From: Selenomonas sp.
GTDB lineage: Bacteria; Bacillota; Negativicutes; Selenomonadales; Selenomonadaceae
Direction: 5' to 3'
NCBI RefSeq assembly: GCF_022771645.1
Contig: NZ_JALFCU010000076.1
Location: 1-6,851, forward strand
Length of the DNA: 6,851 bases
Shown one piece after another: positions 1 through 5,904 of the stretch. Made by a program: the position numbers and the translations under genes. The notes below the pieces were generated by a model. It was not told where the DNA came from. It worked only from the letters and a program-made list of their open reading frames with translations, and did no database searches. Position 1 is the first letter of the stretch. Each line of letters starts with the position of its first letter.

Positions 1-174
1 GCGGTCGGGCGGCAGAACGGCTGGCTCTCGGCGAATGACATCCGTGAAATGGAGGACATGAATCCGATTCCCGCCGAGGAGGGCGGTGACACGTACCTCA
101 TCAACGGCAACATGACGAAACTCCGCGATGCTGGGGTGTTCGCACAAGACAAAGGAGGACAAGATGAAACGTAA
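1..174 (+). CDS. HK97-family portal protein, C-terminal end (partial)
   Basis: The window opens inside this gene; only the last 57 codons are present, read in frame from base 1 to TAA at 172-174. The portal forms the dodecameric ring at the unique capsid vertex through which DNA is packaged and the tail attaches. The fragment contains the typical C-terminal segment of HK97-like portals: a GWLSANDIREMEDMNP block followed by GGDTYLINGNMTK. This resembles the family pattern of an N-E-x-R-x-x-E-x-x-P helix followed by a GGD and a short hydrophobic strand. The 3' end overlaps the next gene's start at 164 by 11 bases, which suggests translational coupling. The family assignment rests on this short motif and on gene order (portal, then protease, then capsid). 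Confidence 0.85.
   Translation, partial: AVGRQNGWLSANDIREMEDMNPIPAEEGGDTYLINGNMTKLRDAGVFAQDKGGQDET
151..158 (+). promoter_or_regulatory. Ribosome binding site of the prohead protease
   Basis: AAAGGAGG lies 5 bases before the ATG at 164, inside the last codons of the portal gene. It selects the ATG at 164 over an in-frame upstream ATG at 128, which has no comparable site and would add 12 residues that merely re-read portal sequence. Confidence 0.8.
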
Positions 175-892
175 ATTTTGGAACTGGGTGCGGGATGCGG
201 ACGGCAATCGCACCTTGCTTTTGAACGGCACGATTGCGCAGGAGACCTGGTATGGCGATGAAGTCACACCAGGTCTTTTTCGTGAGGAGCTTGCGGGCGG
301 CGCGGGGGACATCACGGTCTGGATCAACTCGCCGGGCGGCGATGTGTTCGCGGCGGCGCAAATCTACAATATGCTCATGGAATATGCCGGGAATGTCACG
401 GTGCGCATCGACGGCATCGCGGCTTCGGCAGCGTCGGTCATCGCGATGGCCGGCACGACGGTCGAGATTTCGCCCGTGGGCATGATGATGATTCACAATC
501 CGAGCACGGTCGCGGTCGGCGATGCGAAAGAAATGCAGGCGGCGATCGAGATGCTCGCCGAGACGAAAGAAAGCATCCTCAACGCCTACGAGCTCAAGAC
601 GGGCCTCGACCGCGCCGTGCTTTCCGACTACATGGACGGCGAGTGCTGGATGAACGCGAAAAAGGCCGTGGAGCTCGGCTTCGCGGACAAGATATTGTTC
701 GAGGATGATGCCAAGGAAATGGAACAGGCGGCGGGCGGCGTGGAAGCGATGCTGTTCTCGCGCCGTGCCGTGACGGCCTCGTTCCTCGATAAGCTCAAGA
801 TGCAAAAACTCGCGACGCATGCCGCTGGTGAAAAGGACAACCGAGTTTCGGCGGACGCGCTTCAAAAGCGTCTCTCGCTGATTCTCCACTGA
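164..892 (+). CDS. ClpP-like prohead (head maturation) protease
   Basis: This encodes a 242-residue serine protease of the ClpP fold (S14-like) used by HK97-type phages to cleave the capsid delta domain before DNA packaging. Residues 48-60 carry the DITVWINSPGGD strand-turn. The nucleophile is Ser88 in GIAASAAS, and the histidine is His111 in MMMIHNP. The third triad position falls in MDGECWMNAKKAVELGFAD, where Glu160 aligns by eye with the ClpP Asp and Asp158 is close by. The C-terminal 60 residues are charged and less conserved, as is usual in phage members. The start at 164 is set by the strong ribosome binding site. The gene overlaps the portal gene and is followed 15 bases later by the capsid gene, its substrate. 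Host ClpP is unlikely, given the neighbours and the extended C-terminus. Confidence 0.93.
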   Translation: MKRKFWNWVRDADGNRTLLLNGTIAQETWYGDEVTPGLFREELAGGAGDITVWINSPGGDVFAAAQIYNMLMEYAGNVTVRIDGIAASAASVIAMAGTTVEISPVGMMMIHNPSTVAVGDAKEMQAAIEMLAETKESILNAYELKTGLDRAVLSDYMDGECWMNAKKAVELGFADKILFEDDAKEMEQAAGGVEAMLFSRRAVTASFLDKLKMQKLATHAAGEKDNRVSADALQKRLSLILH

Positions 893-907
893 CGAAAGGA
901 GTACACA

Positions 908-2092
908 ATGACGGACATCATGGAACTTCGCGCAAAACGCGCAAACCTCTGGGAAGCCGCGAAAGCGTTCCTCGACACGCACACGGGCAAGGATGGCAAG
1001 CTCTCGCAGGAAGACAGCGATGCCTACGACCGTATGGAGGCGGATGTCGTGGCGCTCGGCAAGGACATCGAGCGTCTGGAGCGCCAGGCGGCAATTGACA
1101 AAGAGCTCGCGCAGCCGACAAACAAACCCATCACGAACGCGCCGGGCGGCAAGGCGGAGCGCCCGCAGTCGGCCTATCACGATGCGGTCATGGACGCCAT
1201 CCGCAGCCGTTTCCGCAAGGTCTCGGACGTGCTGCAGGAGGGCGTCGACACGGACGGCGGCTACCTCGTGCCGGAGGAAATGGACAGCCGCCTCGTCGAC
1301 GTGCTGACGGAGGAAAATGTCATGCGCACGCTCGGCACGTCGCTCACGACGAGCGGGGAGCGCAAAATCAACATCGCCGCGACGAAACCGGCGGCCAGCT
1401 GGATTGAGGAAGGCGGGGCGCTCTCGTTCGGCGAGGCGACGTTTGACCAGATCATCCTTGACGCGCACAAGCTCCACGTTGCGATCAAGGTGACGGAGGA
1501 ACTGCTCTACGACAATGCGTTCAACCTCGAAAGCTACATCATCGAGCAGTTCGGCAAGGCCATCGCGAACGCCGAGGAGGATGCGTTCCTCAACGGCGAT
1601 GGCGCGGCGAAGCCGAAAGGCCTGTTCCAGATGGCGGACACGGGCGTTACGACGAGCGGGGCGAGCATCGCGTCGGATGACCTTATCTCGCTGATTTACT
1701 CGCTGAAGCGCCCGTACCGCCGCAACGCTTCGTTCCTTGTGAACGACCAGACGCTCGCCGTCATCCGCAAGCTGAAGGATAATAATAACGCATATCTGTG
1801 GCAGCCGTCGTACCAGGCGGGTGAGCCCGACCGTCTCATGGGCTACGCCGTTTACACCTCGCCGTACGTTCCGACCGTCGCGGCGGGCGCGGCGGTGATG
1901 GCGTTCGGCGATTACAGCTATTACAACATCGGCGACCGCGGCACGCGCACGTTGCAGGAGCTCAAAGAGCTCTTCGCAGGCAACGGCATGGTCGGCTACG
2001 TCATGAAGGAGCGCGTCGACGGCAAGCTCATCCTGCCCGAGGCCGTGAAGCTCCTGAAAATCAAGGGCACGGCGGCAAAGGCGAGTGCCTGA
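908..2092 (+). CDS. HK97-type major capsid protein
   Basis: This encodes a 394-residue major head protein of the HK97 gp5 family. Residues 1 to about 70 are charged and helical (ELRAKRANLWEAAKAFLDTH, later DIERLERQAAIDKEL) and form the predicted scaffolding delta domain. A Pro/Gly-rich linker (about 70-87) follows, then SAYHDAVMDAIRSRF. The shell domain begins near GVDTDGGYLVPEEM (112-125), a hallmark of the family. Further family signatures are ASWIEEGGALSF (163-174), the helix KVTEELLYDNAFNLESYI (194-211), the AIANAEEDAFLNGDGAAKPKGLF segment (218-240) and the late GDYSYYNIGDRG block (334-345). Cleavage by the neighbouring protease probably falls between about residues 85 and 112. AAAGGAG at 895-901 precedes the ATG by 6 bases. 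Length and order match functional relatives, with no sign of damage. Confidence 0.96.
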   Translation: MTDIMELRAKRANLWEAAKAFLDTHTGKDGKLSQEDSDAYDRMEADVVALGKDIERLERQAAIDKELAQPTNKPITNAPGGKAERPQSAYHDAVMDAIRSRFRKVSDVLQEGVDTDGGYLVPEEMDSRLVDVLTEENVMRTLGTSLTTSGERKINIAATKPAASWIEEGGALSFGEATFDQIILDAHKLHVAIKVTEELLYDNAFNLESYIIEQFGKAIANAEEDAFLNGDGAAKPKGLFQMADTGVTTSGASIASDDLISLIYSLKRPYRRNASFLVNDQTLAVIRKLKDNNNAYLWQPSYQAGEPDRLMGYAVYTSPYVPTVAAGAAVMAFGDYSYYNIGDRGTRTLQELKELFAGNGMVGYVMKERVDGKLILPEAVKLLKIKGTAAKASA

Positions 2093-2123
2093 CAGATAGC
2101 TGCTGACGAATGAAAGGAAGGGG

Positions 2124-2405
2124 ATGCCTATGATTGCCGATCTGGCAGAAGCGAAAGCGTATCTGCGTGTGGATGGAGACGAGGAAGATACACTCATTGA
2201 TGAGCTCCTGCGGGCGGCGCAGAAACTCTGCGAGGATGTATCACGCCTTGACGAGACACACTACGACAATGCGGGCGGCACAGCGAGAGCCGCCGTGCTG
2301 TACACGTTGGCGTATCTCTACGAGCATCGTGAGGAAGCCGACCATCACGCGCTTGTGCTGACGCTGCGCAACCTGCTTGTGGGCGTCCGCGAGGAGGGAT
2401 TCTGA
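2124..2405 (+). CDS. Head-tail connector protein, gp6-like
   Basis: This encodes a small 93-residue, mostly helical protein of the phage gp6-like DNA packaging/connector family, which forms a ring under the portal. The N-terminus DLAEAKAYLRVDGDEEDTLIDELLRAA is very typical of the family: a helix, then a short acidic turn, then a second helix. The centre has the ARAAVLYTLAYLYEHREEA helix, and the C-terminus LTLRNLLVGVREEGF resembles the family's L-LR-P-R end. A purine-rich AAAGGAAGGGG (2113-2123) directly precedes two candidate starts, ATG 2124 and ATG 2130; the second has the more usual spacing, so the protein may be two residues shorter. It follows the capsid gene by 31 bases and shares one base with the next gene (TGATG). 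Confidence 0.88.
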   Translation: MPMIADLAEAKAYLRVDGDEEDTLIDELLRAAQKLCEDVSRLDETHYDNAGGTARAAVLYTLAYLYEHREEADHHALVLTLRNLLVGVREEGF

Positions 2406-2743
2406 TGTTTGTCACCATCGGAGAATTGCGTCATCGCGTGACAGTCGAGCGGGCGGCAACAGAAGTGGATGACGCAGGCAATCTCCTCACGACGGAATGG
2501 CAGCCCGTGTTCACGACTTGGGCGAAGGTGCTGCCGTATTCCGCGACGATCAAGGACGGCGCGACGGAGCAAGCGCCGGAGGTCGGCTATCGCATCGCCA
2601 TGCGCTATCGCACGGACATCCTCGTGACCGACCGCCTGCGGTGGGAGGGCAAGACGCTATTGCTTGTTGCGCCGCCCTATGGCAAAGACGGCAAACGAGA
2701 GTATCTCATCCTCGAAGCGAAGGAACTGGTGGAAGATGGCTAA
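2405..2743 (+). CDS. Phage head-tail adaptor protein
   Basis: This encodes 112 residues of the head-tail joining family (SPP1 gp16 / HK97 gp7-like), a beta-rich stopper ring beneath the connector. The family pattern is clear: GELRHRVTVER at the start, a D-x-x-G-N turn at 23-26, W-x-x-V-F-T-T-W-A-K-V (32-42), then RIAMRYRTDILVTDRLRWEGKTLLLV (63-88). The last part is the strongly conserved M-R-Y-R-x-D-I plus R-x-x-W-x-G-K motif. The ATG overlaps the previous stop in TGATG, and GAGGAGGGA at 2391-2399 supplies the ribosome binding site. Its 3' end overlaps the next start by 8 bases. Confidence 0.92.
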   Translation: MFVTIGELRHRVTVERAATEVDDAGNLLTTEWQPVFTTWAKVLPYSATIKDGATEQAPEVGYRIAMRYRTDILVTDRLRWEGKTLLLVAPPYGKDGKREYLILEAKELVEDG

Positions 2744-3113
2744 GTACCAAAGAGCCGAAAGCATCCTCAAAGAGCTCGGCGAGCAAGCGATGGAAGCGGC
2801 GAAAGACGCTCTCGCGGATGGCGCGGAGGTCGTGGCTGATGAAGCGCGAAAGCGCTGCCCTGTCTATGATGGACACGACCGGCGTGTCATCAAGGGCGCA
2901 CTCAAAAAATCCATCCACGTCGTGAAACGCAAGGGCGGCAAGGAATACCGCATCGTCGCGGACGCGCAGGCGCAGGACGGTCTGTTCTATGGCACGATTG
3001 TGGAATTCAGTCCGAAGGGCAGGCCGTTTCTTTATCCCGCGCTCGACGCGAAGCGCAAGACCGTGCAGGACATCATCGTCGAGCGCGTGCGGGAGGCGAT
3101 ACGGAAGAAATGA
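2736..3113 (+). CDS. HK97 gp10-like head-tail/tail completion protein
   Basis: This encodes 125 residues of the HK97-gp10 family, small proteins at the head-tail joining or tail terminator region. The N-terminal helix (about 5-35) leads to ARKRCPVYDG, which fits the family's A-x-x-x-C/A-P-V-x-x-G motif. GALKKSIHV (54-62), a beta segment, and YGTIVEFSPKGRPFLYPALDA (85-105) follow; this Y-x-x-x-V-E-F plus P-F-L-x-P-A-L is the diagnostic C-terminal block. The start is ATG 2736, 8 bases inside the preceding gene, with AAGGAA about 10 bases upstream; an in-frame ATG at 2664 would only add residues re-reading the adaptor gene. The stop overlaps the next start in ATGA. Confidence 0.9.
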   Translation: MAKYQRAESILKELGEQAMEAAKDALADGAEVVADEARKRCPVYDGHDRRVIKGALKKSIHVVKRKGGKEYRIVADAQAQDGLFYGTIVEFSPKGRPFLYPALDAKRKTVQDIIVERVREAIRKK

Positions 3114-3514
3114 ACGTCAAAGAGCAAGTCTACCAAGCACTTGTAAAATCGAAGAAACTCACGGCGCTCCTTGCCCACGACCGCAAGGGGCGCTGTATTT
3201 ATCCCATGCGCAGCCCCGATGCGGGCAGCTATCCCATCCTCGTGTATTCCGTGATTTCGGACGTGCCGGCGCTCATGGCGGACGGCGAGGAACGGGAGCG
3301 CGTCGTGACGGTGCGCATCCACATTTTGACGAAGGACGGAAATTTCGAGAGCATTCTCCGCGAAGTACAACGCGCCATGGTCGGCATCGGCTTCGTCCGG
3401 GCGCAGGCGACGGAGTTTGCGGAGGGGCAGCTTTTCATCATGGCAATCGATTATCGGACAGGAATAAGAGGCATCACAGAGATTGTCTCCCATTTCGTGC
3501 CATCCATGAAATGA
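3110..3514 (+). CDS. DUF3168-type tail completion protein (gp17-like)
   Basis: This encodes 134 residues resembling the DUF3168 / SPP1 gp17 tail-completion group, which sits at the head-proximal end of the tail. Visible features are an N-terminal helix (VKEQVYQALVKSKKLTALLA), then RCIYPMRSPDAGSYPILVYSVISDVPALMADGEE. A strand with RVVTVRIHILTKDG follows, then a helix FESILREVQRAMVGIGF and a final strand QLFIMAIDYRTGI. The family relation is judged from this helix/strand order and the position after gp10. ATG 3110 overlaps the previous stop (ATGA). The final 14 residues after the DYRTGI strand could be native or altered near the cassette junction. This is the last intact gene of the head/connector block. 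Confidence 0.82.
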   Translation: MNVKEQVYQALVKSKKLTALLAHDRKGRCIYPMRSPDAGSYPILVYSVISDVPALMADGEERERVVTVRIHILTKDGNFESILREVQRAMVGIGFVRAQATEFAEGQLFIMAIDYRTGIRGITEIVSHFVPSMK

Positions 3515-3591
3515 ACCGCGTCAATGAACAGGTAGAAATATCCCTCCATTCATACAGACTATCGTATTTATTTTATATCGAATCTATCTAA
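3511..3591 (+). pseudogene. Remnant 5' end of the next phage gene (26 codons)
   Basis: An ATG at 3511 overlaps the stop of the preceding gene in ATGA, exactly the coupling used upstream. It opens a frame starting MNRVNEQVEIS that ends at TAA 3589-3591 after 26 residues. Its second half runs into AT-rich sequence and overlaps the 3' end of the convergent TPR gene. The reading is that this was the start of the next tail gene and that its body was lost at the cassette junction. There is no family recognition, and a chance ATGA is possible. Confidence 0.3.
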
Positions 3592-4020
3592 AACGGCCCT
3601 TGCGGATTGGCTGTTTGGATCCAGTTGCACAGCTTTCAAGGCATCTTCATAACCCTCTTGGTATCTCCCACAATCAACATACGCCATACTACGTACAACA
3701 TAATAGATTGATTCGTCCCCTTTAAGGGAAATCGCTTCGTTGCAGTCTTGAAGAGCGGCTTGTGGATTCTTGTTGTTTTTGCTGAAAAGATACGCAAAGG
3801 CGCGTTCGTTATAAATCGAAGAGATAAGGCTGCTCCTCTTGAAGTTTTTGTCCAATGTCCGCTGGCTTTTATTGATGATATACGTGCAGTCCTCTATCGC
3901 TTGGTCGTAGTTTAGGAGTTTGCCTGCGCTGATCGCACGGTAAGCGTGAGCATATAAATTCGTTGGGTCAAGTTCAATCGCTTCCGTGCAGATGTCGAAC
4001 ACTTTCTGCGGGCTGCTCAT
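3568..4020 (-). CDS. Tetratricopeptide-repeat protein (probable 3' half of a frameshifted gene)
   Basis: This 150-residue frame is built of TPR helices. The first has TEAIELDPTNLYAHAYRAISAGKLLNYDQAIEDCTYIINK, the next SSIYNERAFAYLFSKN and NPQAALQDCNEAISL. The last has YVVRSMAYVDCGRYQEGYEDALKAVQLDPNSQSA. The E-A-I-E-L-D-P and A-V-Q-L-D-P consensus turns are plain. TPRs mediate protein-protein contacts; no partner is evident. As a stand-alone gene it would start at ATG 4020, which lies 47 bases inside the preceding frame with only a weak AAGGCGAGG ahead of it. Upstream of that ATG the frame continues open through GGC GAG GCC. Removing one A from the A5 run joins it directly to the coiled-coil end of the neighbouring secreted protein. 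It is more likely the C-terminal domain of that protein than a separate gene. Confidence 0.75.
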   Translation of the reverse strand: MSSPQKVFDICTEAIELDPTNLYAHAYRAISAGKLLNYDQAIEDCTYIINKSQRTLDKNFKRSSLISSIYNERAFAYLFSKNNKNPQAALQDCNEAISLKGDESIYYVVRSMAYVDCGRYQEGYEDALKAVQLDPNSQSARAVLDRFDIK

Positions 4021-4612
4021 GGCCTCGCCTTTTTGAGAACCCCATGAGTTTCTGCATGGAAAGGTACTTGTTGTTCATAGCCTTGCCGGCTTCGGCAATC
4101 CTCGCTTTCTCGGCAGCGCTGGTACTGCTGGCAAGCTTCTGCTTCAAGGCGGCAATTTCAGCTTCCTGTTGTTTGTTGGCGGCTTCCAATTCGTTGTACT
4201 TCTCCGTCATCTGGGCGAGCTGCGCCGTATTCTTTAGGCTCTCATCGACTTTGTTCGTATCAACAGAAGCCGTGATGTTCACATCAAAACGGATCATTCC
4301 GTCTTCCGTCAGGCTTTTTTTGCTGTCCTTCTTCACGATCTGGAGGACACCGTTCGTCACGACGGTGATCTTGTCAGCAGTCAGCTCCGCGTTCTTGCTT
4401 TCTGTATAGCTCTCGACATACACACCCGCTTTCTCTAGTGCGTCTCTCTCCGCTAGTTCGAATGCGTGCTGCTCGGCTACGTCAAGGGTCTCGAAGGAAC
4501 TCATGGTATACGAGCCAGATCCTGTGAACTCCTTCACTTCCGCGCTGCAAGGGGCTGCTAAAAACATGGATACCAGCATGATCGCTAGGATTTTTTTATT
4601 GCAAGACATCAT
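3974..4612 (-). CDS. Secreted protein, LPP20/FlgT-N-like with coiled coil (probable 5' half of a frameshifted gene)
   Basis: This 212-residue frame starts with a signal peptide: NKK, then the hydrophobic stretch ILAIMLVSMFLAA, then PCSA before Glu25. It looks like a type I cleavage site after Ala24, since Pro precedes the Cys and argues against a lipobox. Residues 28-120 form a domain with AEQHAFELAERDALEKAGVYVESYTE, a pattern I associate with LPP20/FlgT-N-like envelope proteins of diderm bacteria. Residues about 123-190 are coiled coil (KYNELEAANKQQEAEIAALKQ). After Lys194 the frame reads RRGHEQPAESVRHLHGSD, unlike anything before it, and stops. A perfect AGGAGGT precedes the twin ATGs at 4612 and 4609. 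It lies 26 bases downstream of the exonuclease gene. Deleting one base at 4030-4034 would give a single protein of about 347 residues: signal peptide, domain, coiled coil, TPRs. Its function is unknown. Confidence 0.72.
   Translation of the reverse strand: MMSCNKKILAIMLVSMFLAAPCSAEVKEFTGSGSYTMSSFETLDVAEQHAFELAERDALEKAGVYVESYTESKNAELTADKITVVTNGVLQIVKKDSKKSLTEDGMIRFDVNITASVDTNKVDESLKNTAQLAQMTEKYNELEAANKQQEAEIAALKQKLASSTSAAEKARIAEAGKAMNNKYLSMQKLMGFSKRRGHEQPAESVRHLHGSD
4030..4034 (-). other. Probable frameshift site (A5 run in the coding strand)
   Basis: In the leftward reading, TTC TCA AAA AGG CGA continues the secreted-protein frame. With one A removed it becomes TTC TCA AAA GGC GAG GCC ATG and runs straight into the TPR frame. 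A one-base homopolymer change therefore accounts for both the junk C-terminus of one frame and the poorly placed start of the next. A -1 ribosomal shift here would hit TGA within five codons, so only a +1 (or -2) shift or a sequence change would join them. Confidence 0.65.
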
Positions 4613-4616
4613 CGAA

Positions 4617-4623
4617 ACCTCCT
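4617..4623 (-). promoter_or_regulatory. Ribosome binding site of the secreted-protein gene
   Basis: The complement reads AGGAGGT, 4 bases before ATG 4612 and 7 before ATG 4609. The spacing favours 4609 slightly, which would remove one Met. It lies in the 26-base gap after the exonuclease stop codon, so the gene probably shares a transcript with the exonuclease but is independently initiated. Confidence 0.75.
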
Positions 4624-4638
4624 ATGTACGCCAATTTT

Positions 4639-5802
4639 TTAAAATACAATTTTTGCAAGAACGCATACCAGAACCACGACCATCATCAGAGTCGTTGTTG
4701 CACAGCCCCATCCCCCAGAAGATTTGCTTGCACTCTTTTCTTCCGCCGCGATAGGTTGCTCCCATGGTTCTTTGATATCTGCTTGCGTATCGCTTTCTGC
4801 GTTTCCGTTTTCGGCTTTCATTCTGGCTAAGACAATTTCTGTGGTAGCAATAAGGTCTTCGGTGCTTCTGGCTCTGCCAATAAGCTCCGCAGATGGCGTT
4901 GGTTTCTTCATTTCCTCGTCATAATCGCTTCTGACTCTCGGATAGCAGTAGAGCGTCGCCATTGTATCGGCTAATGCTCCGTGCGCCTCGCCCTGCCATT
5001 CGTAGCCATAGGCATCGGCGCATTTCGTCAACTTCTGATAGCGATAGTTGCCGTGGTAGTCGTCCCAGTCTCCAACGACACGAGCATACTCTTTCATGAC
5101 ATCGACAATCTCCGCGTCGTCACGCCATTTGATGCCCGCAGCCTCCAAGAAATGCAAGTCGAACTCGGTGTTGTAGCCGATAATCGTCTTCGCATTTCGG
5201 AAGATAAACTGGAGGATTGGACGGCATTCATCAATCGTCAACTCGTCCTTGACGTCCTCCTCGAAAATTTTGTTGACGGACGAAGCTCTCCATGTCCACT
5301 TTACATTTCCGGGATTGAGCCTGCGATTGAATAACACTTTCCCATCGCCGGATAGAATTGCAAGATCGACGATTCCGTTCTCCTCTGGATCGAGTCCGGT
5401 CGTCTCAGTATCAAAACAGATTGTGCTCTCGACGGGAAGCGGATGCTTCATTTCTTCATCAAGCTCCGCCAATTTGGCAATATGAACCTTGTGCTTCTCT
5501 GCCTCCAGCTTCTCCATTCCATTCTTGGCAATCTCGTAGAACTCGTTCTCTGACAAGATTTGCAGGTCTTGCCCTTGCTCAATCAGTTCCTCGGCTCTCC
5601 GCTGCTTCCCGCTCTTGTCACCTTTGATCTTGCGCTTGCTGGCTGCGTAGTCTCCTATGACGAGATAATTCGTCTTTTTTGTGACGTTGTCCTTGAAGAT
5701 GGCACCCATGTCTTCGACGATGGTTGCAACCTCTTTCCTCGAAAGTTTGTGCAATACGCCTGTGAATACGAAGACCTTTCCTGCAAAATCCGTTTCTTGC
5801 AT
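4639..5802 (-). CDS. BRCT-DEDDh 3'-5' exonuclease with C-terminal membrane anchor
   Basis: This 387-residue protein has three parts. Residues 5-92 form a BRCT domain of the ligase/RFC type: FAGKVFVFTGVLHKLSRKEV, then MGAIFKDNVTKKTNYLVIGD, KRRAEELIEQG and ILSENEFYEI. Such domains bind DNA ends, nicks or 5' phosphates. Residues 125-290 form a DnaQ-like DEDDh exonuclease. Exo I is FDTETTGLD (Asp131, Glu133), Exo II is GYNTEFDLHFL (Asp215), and Exo III is EAHGALADT (His274, Asp279), so all catalytic residues are present. After a charged linker (291-363) a hydrophobic stretch about 369-387 (TLMMVVVLVCVLAKIVF) ends the protein, suggesting a tail anchor with the catalytic part in the cytoplasm. The start at 5802 has AGGGGAG 8 bases upstream; an ATG at 5841 lacks one. 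It is the first gene of the leftward cassette. Its biological role is unknown; repair, defence or stress roles are guesses. Confidence 0.88.
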   Translation of the reverse strand: MQETDFAGKVFVFTGVLHKLSRKEVATIVEDMGAIFKDNVTKKTNYLVIGDYAASKRKIKGDKSGKQRRAEELIEQGQDLQILSENEFYEIAKNGMEKLEAEKHKVHIAKLAELDEEMKHPLPVESTICFDTETTGLDPEENGIVDLAILSGDGKVLFNRRLNPGNVKWTWRASSVNKIFEEDVKDELTIDECRPILQFIFRNAKTIIGYNTEFDLHFLEAAGIKWRDDAEIVDVMKEYARVVGDWDDYHGNYRYQKLTKCADAYGYEWQGEAHGALADTMATLYCYPRVRSDYDEEMKKPTPSAELIGRARSTEDLIATTEIVLARMKAENGNAESDTQADIKEPWEQPIAAEEKSASKSSGGWGCATTTLMMVVVLVCVLAKIVF

Positions 5803-5810
5803 GGGAATCC

Positions 5811-5817
5811 CTCCCCT
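5811..5817 (-). promoter_or_regulatory. Ribosome binding site of the exonuclease gene
   Basis: The complement reads AGGGGAG with an 8-base gap to ATG 5802. It places translation start at MQETDFAGKV, immediately before the BRCT domain, and argues against the in-frame ATG at 5841. Confidence 0.75.
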
Positions 5818-5863
5818 ACGTACTACGGTGCCGACTTTCATATTTGTTTTTAATTCGACAAAA

Positions 5864-5869
5864 ATTATA
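5864..5869 (-). promoter_or_regulatory. Likely promoter -10 box of the leftward cassette
   Basis: The complement carries a consensus TATAAT about 60 bases before the exonuclease start, inside the only AT-rich gap on this side (5803-5913). No good -35 hexamer is found at 16-18 bases; the best is TTTCTG. It may therefore be weak or activator-dependent. All three leftward frames could be read from here. Confidence 0.5.
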
Positions 5870-5904
5870 TATTTCCTTCAAATTTTCAGAAATGATTTTT
5901 GATT

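Noticed and set aside
101..2197. A 698-codon open frame on the - strand opposite the protease and capsid genes
   Set aside because: It is Arg/His/Val-rich, low-complexity and antisense to two clearly recognised genes with good ribosome binding sites. Long antisense frames are expected from the GC-rich third positions here.
3515..3567. A transcription terminator between the convergent phage and cassette genes
   Set aside because: The only pairing seen is a 4-base stem (ATAC/GTAT) without a GC-rich hairpin or clean T-run, too weak to call.
3963..4409. A + strand frame of 148 residues with hydrophobic stretches suggesting a membrane protein
   Set aside because: It is antisense to the signal-peptide/coiled-coil gene. 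The hydrophobicity comes from reading Lys/Glu-rich coiled-coil codons in reverse.
4981..5334. A + strand frame of 117 residues inside the exonuclease gene
   Set aside because: It lies opposite the DEDDh domain, whose catalytic motifs fix the true strand and frame.
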